Below are positions 26,151-34,469 of a stretch of DNA of 64,000 nucleotides, piece after piece (within the stretch, counting starts at the first letter, position 1; every line of letters begins with the position of its first letter). The notes under the pieces are model-generated. The model had not been told where the DNA came from and did no database searches. It worked only from the letters and a program-made list of their open reading frames with translations. Source of the DNA: an uncultured Shimia sp. (GTDB lineage: Bacteria; Pseudomonadota; Alphaproteobacteria; Rhodobacterales; Rhodobacteraceae); NCBI GenBank assembly GCA_937897325.1, contig CALCOY010000026.1:62001-126000 (forward strand), in the 5' to 3' direction. A program made the position numbers and the translations under genes.

Positions 26151-27653
26151 ATGACATCATCCAACAGAACCACCGGCGTTTTCTGCCACATCAGCAGCCT
26201 GCCAGGTCCCTTTGGATGCGGCACGCTTGGCCAGCAGACACGTGACTTCATCGACCTGCTGGCCCAAAGCGGTGCCACCATCTGGCAGATCCTGCCGGCG
26301 GATGCGCTGGACGGTCAGGCTTCTCCTTACATGGCCAAGTCCGCGATGGCTGGAAACAGCGCCTTTGTGGATTTCGATGATCTTGCGGCGCACAGTTTCC
26401 CCGTCGTACCACGATATGACGGGCCGTCTGCAAAATATGACTTCGCCGCCGTCACTCAGCATCGGCGCTTCGCCTTTCAGCAGCTTTCCGAATGGATAAG
26501 AAATACGCCCGAAGCGACCAAACAGCGCGCGGCTCTCTCAACTTTCAGGCAGGCTGAAAGCGGATGGCTGGATGACTACCTGGCTTTTGCCACCCTGCGC
26601 GAGGTTCAAGGACTTTCGACTCCATGGTGGCAGTGGCCCAACGAATTGAAGATCCGCGACCCCCGTGCCATCGCAGATATTCTTAGAAAGCATGAAGACA
26701 TCCACCAACGTTATCTGACTGAACAATACCTGTTCCATCAACAATGGTTCGCATTGCGCGATTTCGCTGCACGAAAGGGCGTCGAGATCGTTGGAGATGT
26801 CCCCATTTACATAGATGGTGACAGCGCCGATGTCTGGGCCAATCAACACTACTTTGCCCTGGATGAAGACGGCGCACCCGCAATCTTGTCGGGCACGCCG
26901 CCTGACTATTTCTGCGCAGACGGCCAGTGTTGGGGCAGCCCCGTCTACCGGTGGGATGCGCTTGAAAAAAATGGCTATGACTGGTGGATCGGCAGGTTGG
27001 CACGTGCCCAGCGGCTTTATGATCGCTTCCGTATAGACCATTTTCGCGCCTTCGCAGCCTATTGGGCCATTCCGGCAAAGTCCGGTCTGGCCGAAGCGGG
27101 ATCTTGGCAGCGAGGGCCGGGCGAAGCGCTCTTGTCCGCAGCATATGATCAGCTTCCTAACCTTCAGATCATCGTGGAGGATCTGGGCGCCGTCGATGAA
27201 GAAGTCTTCGATTTGCGAGACGCCTTCGGCCTGCCCGGTATGCATGTCGTTCAGCTGATCGGTGACGACCCCATCCAGCAGCCGCATTATCTGAAAAACC
27301 ATCGTGCAACGGGTTGGGCCTATCTCGGCAACCACGACACGCAAACGACCCTGGCCTGGCTTGCAACGCTCAGCAGTGCGCAAAAGGTGATGTTCCGCGA
27401 CGAGATTGCCAAGGTTTTGCCCGGACGGAACATCTTGGATCTGGACGGTCTGCTGGCCTATACGCTCTCTTCACCCTGCCAAACATCGATCATATGTCTG
27501 CAGGATCTGCTCGGGCTTGGTCCCGAAGGCACAATGAACACACCCGGCACGATCGAGGGCAACTGGGACTGGCGTGCGACGGACACAGATGATTTGCCAA
27601 AAGCTTTGGCGCACTTGTCTGACCTGATCAATAACCACCGCCGTGAGGCATAG
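26151..27653 (+). CDS. malQ: 4-alpha-glucanotransferase, GH77 (MalQ)
   Basis: Cytoplasmic amylomaltase of 500 residues that disproportionates maltodextrins. ISSLPGPFGCGTLG at the N-terminus and the 410-loop-like region are typical; the nucleophile is D296 (RIDHFRAF), the acid/base E343 with D344 (IIVEDLG), and the third acid D396 (LGNHDTQT). I chose the ATG at 26151; an upstream in-frame region overlapping the preceding gene does not look like GH77. It is the last gene of the glucan cluster. Length and catalytic residues look intact. Confidence 0.93.
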   Translation: MTSSNRTTGVFCHISSLPGPFGCGTLGQQTRDFIDLLAQSGATIWQILPADALDGQASPYMAKSAMAGNSAFVDFDDLAAHSFPVVPRYDGPSAKYDFAAVTQHRRFAFQQLSEWIRNTPEATKQRAALSTFRQAESGWLDDYLAFATLREVQGLSTPWWQWPNELKIRDPRAIADILRKHEDIHQRYLTEQYLFHQQWFALRDFAARKGVEIVGDVPIYIDGDSADVWANQHYFALDEDGAPAILSGTPPDYFCADGQCWGSPVYRWDALEKNGYDWWIGRLARAQRLYDRFRIDHFRAFAAYWAIPAKSGLAEAGSWQRGPGEALLSAAYDQLPNLQIIVEDLGAVDEEVFDLRDAFGLPGMHVVQLIGDDPIQQPHYLKNHRATGWAYLGNHDTQTTLAWLATLSSAQKVMFRDEIAKVLPGRNILDLDGLLAYTLSSPCQTSIICLQDLLGLGPEGTMNTPGTIEGNWDWRATDTDDLPKALAHLSDLINNHRREA

Positions 27654-28604
27654 GCAAACCGCCTGTCTGGCAAAAAAGGTAGAGCGGTCGACGTTGGCAG
27701 ATCAGATCTCTTGGTTTCGCCTTACCTTCAACGCATCAATGGCATGAGCAAAGCAGCCAGTATTGTAGCGCGTCACATAAATCTAACTTTCTGGAACACG
27801 TAAAGTGCTGATTTTGTTGATGTAAGACTTTCGATTTGTCACCAAAACTGGCTTTTGGTCAGATAAGTTTGACCTTGCTGTTCGCTGGTGCAACAGGACG
27901 GGCCCTGACAGTATTGGGTATCAAGCTCTTCTCTAGGGAGTATCGGTAAGCAAATAGAATCTACTTGCTCTCAGGTGACCAAAATGAATAGCGGGCACAA
28001 CGCTTTGTGCCTCAAGCGCAAGAGCCAAAGGTCCGGGCGCACAACCCGATGATTTCGCACCTTCGACAAGGGATGTATACTGACGTCTGAAGCGACGTAG
28101 CGATCCGGCTTCGATGACGTTGATTGACCTTCGCTGAACCGGCCAACCGATCTCGCAACTCGTCAATTCCTTCTCTTCAACGAGCCTCTCAATGGCACCC
28201 AAGGTGGTGTCAAACAGATCGGCCGCGTCGGTCGGCGTGCATCCGCAAGAGGCTGGGCGCCGGGAGCGGTCATTCCAACAGCACGCAGCGTAAATCGCAA
28301 TGACCGCCATGGGCCCATCGCCGCCGAATGCGCATGCAGCAAGCGTCCGGTCGTGGCTGAGCCTGAACCAGCAGTTGATAAGTCGGAACAAACCCGTGAT
28401 TTCTCGGCGTTCCTGAGAAAGCTCTGCAGTCCGCCACCCGAGAGCGGAGGTCCGAACCAGCGGCGATGAAAGCGGACTGTGAGCCCGTACCTCCCAATGC
28501 TACATTCGCATCCCGGTTTGCGAGCATTTGCGAAGCGGGAAGTCCAGCGACCCAAATGCCTGACAGATCGCTGAGTATGCGCTTTCAAAAGAGATGACTG
28601 CCGC
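27654..28604. other. Long gene-poor spacer after the glucan locus
   Basis: About 950 bp with no intact gene and frequent stops on the plus strand. On the minus strand fragments of coding character occur in different frames between about 27933 and 28590 (see the pseudogene entry). No terminator with a convincing T-run was found behind malQ. Confidence 0.5.
27933..28391 (-). pseudogene. Possible remnant of a helix-turn-helix (TniQ-like) protein
   Basis: The minus-strand reading ends with a segment (28230-27933) containing PTDAADLFDTTLGAIERLV, RRSINVIEAGSLRRFRRQY and ASRFYLLTDTP. The pattern of a short HTH, an arginine-rich linker and a final tyrosine-rich strand resembles the C-terminal DNA-binding part of TniQ-type transposition proteins. 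Upstream parts of such a protein appear only in other frames (for example LANRDANVALGG at about 28527-28490), indicating frameshifts. Recognition is weak; it may be another DNA-binding protein fragment. Confidence 0.3.
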
Positions 28605-29288
28605 CTAGATATTCGGGTCCTTGAGACACCGGAAGCAGAGCTTCCATCGGGCGTATGTCTCCACCCGCTCCACGTCCGTAGGGAAGTATTCGTTCGGTGG
28701 TTCTAAAGGAATAAATGCGTTTGCCAGAAATCTGCTGATCGAGACCTCAAGCCCTGCCTTTAGGAATGCGGCAGCGATGGTGGCGATCGAGTGGTTCGGT
28801 ACAGAGATGTTCGAGAATTCCGCGATCTTCGGTCGCCATCGCGCCCATAGCGGGCTGTCGGCATGGCAGCATGTGACCGCGTCATAGTGGCCGCCCGGTT
28901 TCAAAACTGCGGCCACCTGTTTGGCGTGATCTTCCAGATCGTCGATAAGATAAATCACCTCATGACTGAAAGCCATGTCAAAGCCACCGCCTGTGTCCGC
29001 CAGTTGACTTGAGGCCAGATATTCGAGAGGCCGACCACCCCTGGCCGCATTTGCCAGTGACACCCGGTCACGCGCAAGATCAATACCTACGCCAGAGGCA
29101 AACGGCCGGGTGTCATATAGCATCCGCAGGAAACCGCCCTGATTGCAGCCAATATCAAGTATCCGCGCGGCAGAGATATCTCGTTGTGGAACAATGTTGA
29201 TCATCTCACGCCAGATCCAAGCATGTTCCTCGGTCATGCCGTCCTCTTCGGACGCATCCTTCGACCAGGTTTCAATCAGTTCGGTCAT
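28605..29288 (-). CDS. Class I SAM-dependent methyltransferase
   Basis: Protein of 227 residues with the Rossmann motif I ILDIGCNQGGFL (residues 43-54), the acidic motif II region GVGIDLARDR near 67, and FDMAFSHEVIYLIDDL in the motif IV area. Substrate is not evident; the C-terminal part ends in the cysteine-bearing sequence KLCFRCLKD. The ATG at 29288 lies one base after the pseudoazurin stop, so the two are translationally coupled, and the gene is the last of the iron-type ABC transporter operon. Methylation of a metal chelator or of a small acid is possible but purely speculative. Confidence 0.83.
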   Translation of the reverse strand: MTELIETWSKDASEEDGMTEEHAWIWREMINIVPQRDISAARILDIGCNQGGFLRMLYDTRPFASGVGIDLARDRVSLANAARGGRPLEYLASSQLADTGGGFDMAFSHEVIYLIDDLEDHAKQVAAVLKPGGHYDAVTCCHADSPLWARWRPKIAEFSNISVPNHSIATIAAAFLKAGLEVSISRFLANAFIPLEPPNEYFPTDVERVETYARWKLCFRCLKDPNI

Positions 29289-29289
29289 A

Positions 29290-29787
29290 TCAGGCGCTTT
29301 TCTCTTCCAATTGCCCCAGAAGCGCCCGGAAATTCTTGCGGGCGTCACCGGGGTGGCGGATCCTTTTTACATCGGCGAGGTTTGACAGATCATCGCCGAC
29401 CACAATCAGCCCAACCATACCCCATTCATAATGCGGAAGACACAGATATCCATAGATTCCGGGCACTGTGAGGGTGACAATAACTTCTTCATCGATGGCA
29501 CCATTCCACGGCTCAGCACCTTCCGGGATCATACCGCGTTTGGACGCGGTGTTATGGCTGGGGTCGGTTGCCAGGAATTGTACGCTATCGCCGGGTTCGA
29601 TATGCAGGATGGCCGGTTCGAAGACGTTGACGATATTGGCGTCATTGCAATCGACGTTGAGCATCATGACGGTGTGATCGGCCTCGGCACTTTGTGCCGC
29701 GTCTGAATTGGCCAACAGCGGCGTGGCGGCGGCGAGCGAGCCAAGTGACAAGGTGAACGTGCGACGGTCAAGCGTGGGAATAGGCAT
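29290..29787 (-). CDS. Pseudoazurin-type cupredoxin
   Basis: Protein of about 165 residues with a twin-arginine-like signal (DRRTFTLSLGSLAAATPLLA) and a type 1 copper domain. Ligands from the ATG at 29787 are H78 (DPSHN), C116, H119 and M124 in CLPHYEWGM, the C-x2-H-x4-M spacing of pseudoazurin. FEPAILHIEPGDSVQF and GMIPEGAEPW also match that family. A TTG at 29796, four bases after GGAGG, is an alternative start. Pseudoazurins usually shuttle electrons in the periplasm, for example to nitrite reductase, but here the gene lies between a metal-complex ABC transporter ATPase (overlapping its 3' end) and a methyltransferase. An electron-transfer or metal-reduction role in uptake is an inference. 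Confidence 0.88.
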   Translation of the reverse strand: MPIPTLDRRTFTLSLGSLAAATPLLANSDAAQSAEADHTVMMLNVDCNDANIVNVFEPAILHIEPGDSVQFLATDPSHNTASKRGMIPEGAEPWNGAIDEEVIVTLTVPGIYGYLCLPHYEWGMVGLIVVGDDLSNLADVKRIRHPGDARKNFRALLGQLEEKSA

Positions 29788-30538
29788 GGACGACAAGGTC
29801 CTCCTTGGGGCCAGTGGCGATGTGAATATCGACGCCGTAGGTCTGGGCGATCTCGGGTCGGCGCAGAATGTCGTTGGGTGGTCCCTCGGCTAGAACTTCT
29901 CCCTGACGTAGCAGGATCAGGTGATCGGCGAAGCGGGCGGCAAGGTTCAAGTCATGCAGTGCAACGATGCCAATGGCATCGCGTTCGGCGACTGCTTCTC
30001 GGATCTGGTTCAACACGCGCAACTGGTGGTTCAGATCCAATGCCGAGGTCGGTTCGTCAAAAAGGTAGACTTCGGAATTACGGATGAGCGCCTGACAGAC
30101 CGATACCATTTGCGCCTGTCCGCCAGACAATTCGCTGATGTAGGCTTCAGCCAAATGGCCAATCTCGGCTTCGTGCAAAGCTTGCGCGACGGCTTGTGTG
30201 TCTTCGGATGTGACACGCCACCCACTTAGGTTTTTGCGCGCCATCATGACCACATCAAAAACTGTCAGCGCGGCATTCGCTGCAAAGAACTGCGGCATGA
30301 AGCAGACGCGCGACAGACGCGCCTTGGGCGACAGCGTTGCCAGATCTGTCTCCCCCAGCAGCACTGTGCCCTCGGCTTTCAGCAGACCCGCGATCGCGCG
30401 GAAAAGGGTAGACTTACCCGATGCATTCGGCCCAATTAGCGCGGTCAGTTGACCAGATTGCAGCGGCGCAAACCCTGCGCGTCTCAGGATCGGGCGGACG
30501 CCGTAGGCAAAGTTAAGGCCCCTGACTTCCAGCGTCAT
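29768..30538 (-). CDS. Ferric-complex/cobalamin-type ABC transporter ATPase (FecE/BtuD family)
   Basis: Protein of 256 residues. Walker A is GPNASGKST (K42), the signature is LSGGQAQM near residue 138, and Walker B is VYLFDEPTSALD near 157; the switch His lies in VALHDLNLA. The ATG at 30538 overlaps the permease stop (ATGA); a TTG two codons upstream is possible. The ATPase belongs to the siderophore/haem/vitamin B12 import class. Its C-terminal end overlaps the pseudoazurin gene by about 20 bp, so the operon is compact. Confidence 0.9.
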   Translation of the reverse strand: MTLEVRGLNFAYGVRPILRRAGFAPLQSGQLTALIGPNASGKSTLFRAIAGLLKAEGTVLLGETDLATLSPKARLSRVCFMPQFFAANAALTVFDVVMMARKNLSGWRVTSEDTQAVAQALHEAEIGHLAEAYISELSGGQAQMVSVCQALIRNSEVYLFDEPTSALDLNHQLRVLNQIREAVAERDAIGIVALHDLNLAARFADHLILLRQGEVLAEGPPNDILRRPEIAQTYGVDIHIATGPKEDLVVHAYSHA

Positions 30539-31605
30539 TGCCAATGCCTTTTGCGCTGGCCAAGGATCAGACTCACGAAGAACGGGATGCCGATCAGCGA
30601 GGTGATCATACCGATGGGATAGACGATGCCGGGTGTGATGGCTTTGGACAAGATAGAAGTGCCTGACAGGATCAATGCGCCTGCTAGGGCGGACAACGGC
30701 AAGAAGCCGCGTTGGTCTTCGCCGACGATCATGCGCGCGATGTGCGGTGCGACAAGACCTACAAAGGCGATGGCCCCTACGAAGGACACCGCAACCGCCG
30801 AGAGCAGCGATACGCCCGCCAGCACCATCAACCGCAGTGCATTGACGTTGACACCAAGGGCTGCGGCCTTGTCCTCGCCCATCCTGAGGGCCGTCAGCGC
30901 CCAGGAGCGGCTAAGAAAATAGGGCAGAACGATTGCGAGGATCACGACGCAGATTGCCACTTTGGGCCAAGTGGCACGTGCGAGCGAGCCCAACTGCCAA
31001 AAGATCAATTGCGCGAGCTGCAGTTCAGATGCGCCGTATTGCAGGAATGCCAGCAGCGCGTTGAAGGTGAACATCATAGCGATGCCCATCAGGATCATCG
31101 TCTCGGGGTTTGCCCCCCGCATGCGGGTGACCAAAAACAGAAGTAGCGAAGCCCCCATCGCAAAGACGAAGGCGTTCACCGTCACAAACAGCGCGCCGAC
31201 GCCGGGCAAGACGGACCAGCCTAGGACAATGGCCACCGCTGCCCCGAAACTTGCTGCCATGGAGAGGCCCAGCGTGAATGGTTCCGCCAGGGGATTGTTT
31301 AGAATGGTTTGCAGCTCGGCACCGGAGACGCCCAGCATGGCACCTACGACGACGGCCATCATAGCAACTGGCAAGCGCAAATCCCAGATGATGACCTCTT
31401 CCTTGGTCGTGGCTACGGAGGGGTTCAGGATCACTTTGGCGACCCGCCAGAAGCTGAGGTCAGCCGGACCGGTGATCACGTCAATCACAACGGTAGCGAA
31501 AAGGATCAACGCCGCGGCAACCACAAGGGCAACGCGCCAAACGGCACGTTTTTGATAACCACCAACAATCGTGTCCACGCTGGGCGTGTTTGAAATCTGT
31601 GTCAT
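30535..31605 (-). CDS. FecCD-family ABC transporter permease (siderophore/haem/B12 class)
   Basis: Inner-membrane protein of 356 residues with about ten hydrophobic helices. Hallmarks are LPVAMMAVVVGAMLGVSGAE (the RLPR-x2-A...G-x-ALA-x-SG region), NNPLAEPFTLGLS and GAIAFVGLVAPHIAR followed by GEDQRGFLP, which contact the ATPase. I prefer the ATG at 31605; a GTG at 31620 gives a five-residue extension. It follows the binding-protein gene by about 40 bp and overlaps the ATPase by 4 bp. Confidence 0.91.
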   Translation of the reverse strand: MTQISNTPSVDTIVGGYQKRAVWRVALVVAAALILFATVVIDVITGPADLSFWRVAKVILNPSVATTKEEVIIWDLRLPVAMMAVVVGAMLGVSGAELQTILNNPLAEPFTLGLSMAASFGAAVAIVLGWSVLPGVGALFVTVNAFVFAMGASLLLFLVTRMRGANPETMILMGIAMMFTFNALLAFLQYGASELQLAQLIFWQLGSLARATWPKVAICVVILAIVLPYFLSRSWALTALRMGEDKAAALGVNVNALRLMVLAGVSLLSAVAVSFVGAIAFVGLVAPHIARMIVGEDQRGFLPLSALAGALILSGTSILSKAITPGIVYPIGMITSLIGIPFFVSLILGQRKRHWQ

Positions 31606-31647
31606 TGGAATTGACCCCACCGCAGCATTGCAGCGGGGCCCCGACTT

Positions 31648-32805
31648 TTACTGTATTGCCTTGTCAACGCTCAGCCAGAACTGGCCGGACGCTTCATACG
31701 GCATGAACTCTTCATGCAGACGGTTGAAGGTATCTTGCGGATCAAGGTCCTCAAAGTCATCTGGATAGAGCCACTTGGCAATCTGCTGCACCGCCACAAA
31801 GTGGTAGGGGGAATTGTAGAACTGGTGGTAGATGGAATGGTAATTGCCCGCTTGCACGGCACGCAATTCTGCAAACCCTGGCCGCGCCGCAAGTGCGGCA
31901 ATCTTCTCGGCGTTGACATCTGGATCACCCTCGTAGCCAAGCAGCGTCGATGTGACTTCTGGCTTGGCCTCTGCCCAGTTTGCGCCTGTCCCGATTACGT
32001 GGTCCGGGTCTGCTTCCAATACGCCTTCCATCGACAACGTCACGGAGTAAGCATTCGCCAGTGTTGATGCATAGTTCACGCCGCCAGCCAACTCTACGAA
32101 CCGCCCGTAGTTATAGGGACCGAAGGACCAACAGCAAAAGTCAGGCTGCCAGCCAGCAGCGTTTTCCACAACAACCAGCGGGCGCTCTTCAGCTGGGATC
32201 TTATCAACCACGTTGGTAACCTTGCGCATCTCAGCGATATAGAAATCGATGAACTCTGCCGCACCCGCTTCTTCGCCAAAAATGCGACCTAGGATCAGCA
32301 GGGACGGCACCGTGTTCTCGGTCGCATTCCGACGGAAGTCGATGAAGACGACAGGGACGCCCGCCTTGTCCAGCTTTTCGATCAGACCGGTTTCTTCGGC
32401 TTTGAAAAGATTGCCGGAATCAAGCAGCACGAGATCAGCGTCCGCTTCGAGCACCCCTTCGATACTGAAATCACCGGCATAAGGGTTGCCAAAGTTGATC
32501 ATTCTCTCGGTCTCTGCGGGAAATGCGGCCTCCAACTTGCGGAATGCATCCGGATCAAACTGAACCAGATCGTCTTTCCAACCCACGATGTTCTCGAAAG
32601 GATTGCCTTCTGTAATTGCGGCAATCGCATACATCATCCTGCCTTCGCCTAGAATAATTTTGTCAGGAAGCTCATTAAGCGTTACTTGCCGACCGGCAAT
32701 GTCAGTTAAAGTGAGGGCTTCGGCCTGTGCAGATGTCGCTGGCGTGAGGAAGGTCACGATTGCTGCAAGCAAAAGGGCAAAGCCGCTCATGAAACGAGTG
32801 TTCAT
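31648..32805 (-). CDS. Periplasmic binding protein of iron-complex ABC transporter
   Basis: Protein of 385 residues with a signal peptide (to about ATSAQA) and the class III, long-helix-hinge binding fold (PF01497). The mature start LTLTDIAGRQVTLNE is typical of FepB/FhuD/BtuF proteins. EGVLEADADLVLLDS and EGVLEADPDHVIGTG are the two lobes' equivalent strands. GGAGAGCACGCT precedes the ATG. It is the first gene of the five-gene operon with permease, ATPase, pseudoazurin and methyltransferase. The metal complex carried is unknown; no TonB-dependent receptor gene is adjacent. Confidence 0.88.
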   Translation of the reverse strand: MNTRFMSGFALLLAAIVTFLTPATSAQAEALTLTDIAGRQVTLNELPDKIILGEGRMMYAIAAITEGNPFENIVGWKDDLVQFDPDAFRKLEAAFPAETERMINFGNPYAGDFSIEGVLEADADLVLLDSGNLFKAEETGLIEKLDKAGVPVVFIDFRRNATENTVPSLLILGRIFGEEAGAAEFIDFYIAEMRKVTNVVDKIPAEERPLVVVENAAGWQPDFCCWSFGPYNYGRFVELAGGVNYASTLANAYSVTLSMEGVLEADPDHVIGTGANWAEAKPEVTSTLLGYEGDPDVNAEKIAALAARPGFAELRAVQAGNYHSIYHQFYNSPYHFVAVQQIAKWLYPDDFEDLDPQDTFNRLHEEFMPYEASGQFWLSVDKAIQ

Positions 32806-33159
32806 AGCGTGCTCTCCTATTGGCTATGTGAGGTTATTAAATCCATCAGCAGATAAAACCAAGTGAAAAACTCAGGTAATAAAAATCGAACCTCTTCGCT
32901 TCAGTCGCGAAACGCTCTACGCGGTCATTCAAAGGCAGAAACCGAACTTCCGAAACGTCCGCAATCAGCGCGTCCACCTCACCCTCAACGAACAGTCGGA
33001 TATGGCAGTATGGCTGCCGCTGACAATGCAGCCGTCGCGACCGGCTCAGCACTAAATGGTCGTGAAACCGCGTCCGAGCTGGTGCCCCATGGTGCTCAAG
33101 CTCAGAAACGTGACGAAAAAGTCAGATTTATCTGACGAAAGACAAATATGTTTGTGATT
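32806..33159. other. Spacer between iron-transport operon and tRNA-Ala
   Basis: About 350 bp holding the presumed promoter of the ABC operon. A 68-codon minus-strand frame at 32846-33052 reads RLFVEGEVDALIADVSEVRF in its middle, faintly like the end of a family 3 solute-binding protein, but it has no ribosome site or full domain. I treat it as a possible fragment and not as a gene. Confidence 0.4.
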
Positions 33160-33235
33160 TGGTGGAGCCTAGCGGGATCGAACCGCTGACCTCCTGCATG
33201 CCATGCAGGCGCTCTCCCAGCTGAGCTAAGGCCCC
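33160..33235 (-). tRNA. tRNA-Ala (anticodon GGC)
   Basis: Minus-strand sequence of 76 nt with an encoded CCA end. The acceptor stem GGGGCCT pairs with AGGCTCC (one G-T pair), the D-arm is GCTCAGCTGGGAGAGC, the anticodon stem CCTGC/GCAGG encloses loop ATGGCAT with anticodon GGC, and the T-arm is AGCGG-TTCGATC-CCGCT. It decodes GCC and GCU alanine codons. Confidence 0.97.
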
Positions 33236-33304
33236 AAACCATCCGCCGGTGATTAGGCGCTTTGTCGGACGGGATCAAGTGATAAATCCCGCCATCTTTT
33301 GGGA

Positions 33305-33631
33305 TCATTCTTCGTCCTCCGATGCGACGTCTGTGATCTCGTCCAGCGAGACATCATCGTTGTCATCATCATCGTCAAGCAGATCATCGTCGAGTTCGAC
33401 CTCGACGTCATCCTCGTCCAGTACATCATCGTCAGATGCGTTGGCGGCTGTCGCCTTGGCCTTTGTCGTTGCCGCATCTTCGGCATCTGCGGCGATCATC
33501 CGGGTCTTGCTGCTGTCGACCTCAACCGCCTCGCCAGTATAGGGCGAAACGATTGGATTCTGGTTCAGATCATAGAACCTTTTGCCGGTCGTGGGACAAA
33601 GACGCTTGGTGCCCCATTCTTCCTTTGGCAT
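33305..33631 (-). CDS. FYDLN-acid domain protein (TIGR02300 family)
   Basis: Protein of 108 residues. The conserved N-terminus MPKEEWGTKRLCPTTGKRFY is followed by DLNQNPIVSPYTGE and then a long acidic tail (about residues 65-108) made mostly of D and E with few hydrophobics. The family is restricted largely to alphaproteobacteria and its function is unknown. The start at 33631 sits exactly before the conserved MPKEEWG; a 29-codon upstream extension is not conserved. It diverges from the metallopeptidase gene at 33725. Confidence 0.92.
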   Translation of the reverse strand: MPKEEWGTKRLCPTTGKRFYDLNQNPIVSPYTGEAVEVDSSKTRMIAADAEDAATTKAKATAANASDDDVLDEDDVEVELDDDLLDDDDDNDDVSLDEITDVASEDEE

Positions 33632-33724
33632 GTGAAATCCTCTTGTCCGAGGCCACCCTTGCGGGCGGCGCTGTTGCGACGATTCTGGGCAAGTGCCATA
33701 AGCATGTGGCGGAGTCAAAGCCTT

Positions 33725-34438
33725 ATGATCGCGGAGCCCAAGCCCATGGCGCAGTTGATGTTGTCAGATGGTCCTACCCTGTCCATCGACCTGCGCCGAT
33801 CATCCCGTGCGCGTCGGCTGACACTGCGGGTCAGTCAGCTGGATGGCCGCGTGACTTTGACGTTGCCCACCAGCGTGTCAGAATGTGAAGCCCTGCAATT
33901 TGCCCAAAGCAAAGAGGCCTGGTTGCGCACGCATCTCGAGCGCTTCGAAGGGATCGTTCAGGTCGAATTCGGCACCTCTCTGCCTTTCGAGGGCAAGCCC
34001 ATCAGAGTTATGCCCGGCACAGGCAGACGCATCACTCAAAGTCCTGACGAAATCCACGTGCCGGGACCTGCGGAGCATGTGGGGCGCAAATTGCAGGTCT
34101 TTCTAAAAACCCGGGCGCGCGACCGGCTCGCCGAAGCATCTGACCTCTATGCTGGACGTCTCGGAAAAGCCTTCTCTGGGTTAACATTGCGTGACACCCG
34201 GTCCCGGTGGGGATCATGCACCTCAAAGGGACGGATCATGTACTCCTGGCGGCTGATCCTCGCCCCGCCCGGGATCCTCGAGTATGTCGCAGCGCACGAG
34301 GTTGCACATCTCGAACAGATGAACCATTCGCCGGCTTTCTGGGCATTGGTCGAACAGATCCACGGCGACTATCGCCAGCCGCGCGCTTGGCTGCGCGCCA
34401 ACGGGGCCAGCTTGCACCGCTATCGCTTTGCGGATTGA
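33725..34438 (+). CDS. YgjP-type (DUF45) M48-like metallopeptidase
   Basis: Protein of 237 residues of PF01863. The zinc motif is H191-E192-V-A-H195 with a further His at 201 (HEVAHLEQMNHSPAFW); RWGSCTSKGRIMYSWRL just before it is the other family signature. There is no signal peptide, so it acts in the cytoplasm. Relatives such as YgjP occur beside restriction or repair genes in other bacteria, but the function is not established. Start ATG 33725 is likely; ATG 33746 is an alternative, and an extension further upstream would overlap the divergent FYDLN gene. A GntR gene follows 31 bp downstream. Confidence 0.87.
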   Translation: MIAEPKPMAQLMLSDGPTLSIDLRRSSRARRLTLRVSQLDGRVTLTLPTSVSECEALQFAQSKEAWLRTHLERFEGIVQVEFGTSLPFEGKPIRVMPGTGRRITQSPDEIHVPGPAEHVGRKLQVFLKTRARDRLAEASDLYAGRLGKAFSGLTLRDTRSRWGSCTSKGRIMYSWRLILAPPGILEYVAAHEVAHLEQMNHSPAFWALVEQIHGDYRQPRAWLRANGASLHRYRFAD

Positions 34439-34469
34439 CCCTGCGCATCCTGCGTGATCACAAAAGGAC

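Noticed and set aside
29290-29787. Pseudoazurin as evidence of a denitrification cluster
   Set aside because: No nirK, nor, nap or nos genes lie in the window; the gene is embedded in a metal-complex transporter operon instead.
32846-33052. 68-codon minus-strand frame upstream of the iron-type binding protein
   Set aside because: Faint resemblance to a solute-binding protein end, but too short, no ribosome site and no signal peptide; kept only as a note in the spacer.
33253-33542. Serine/threonine/methionine-rich frames around the FYDLN gene
   Set aside because: They arise from reading the GAT/GAC acidic repeat of the FYDLN tail in other frames or on the opposite strand.
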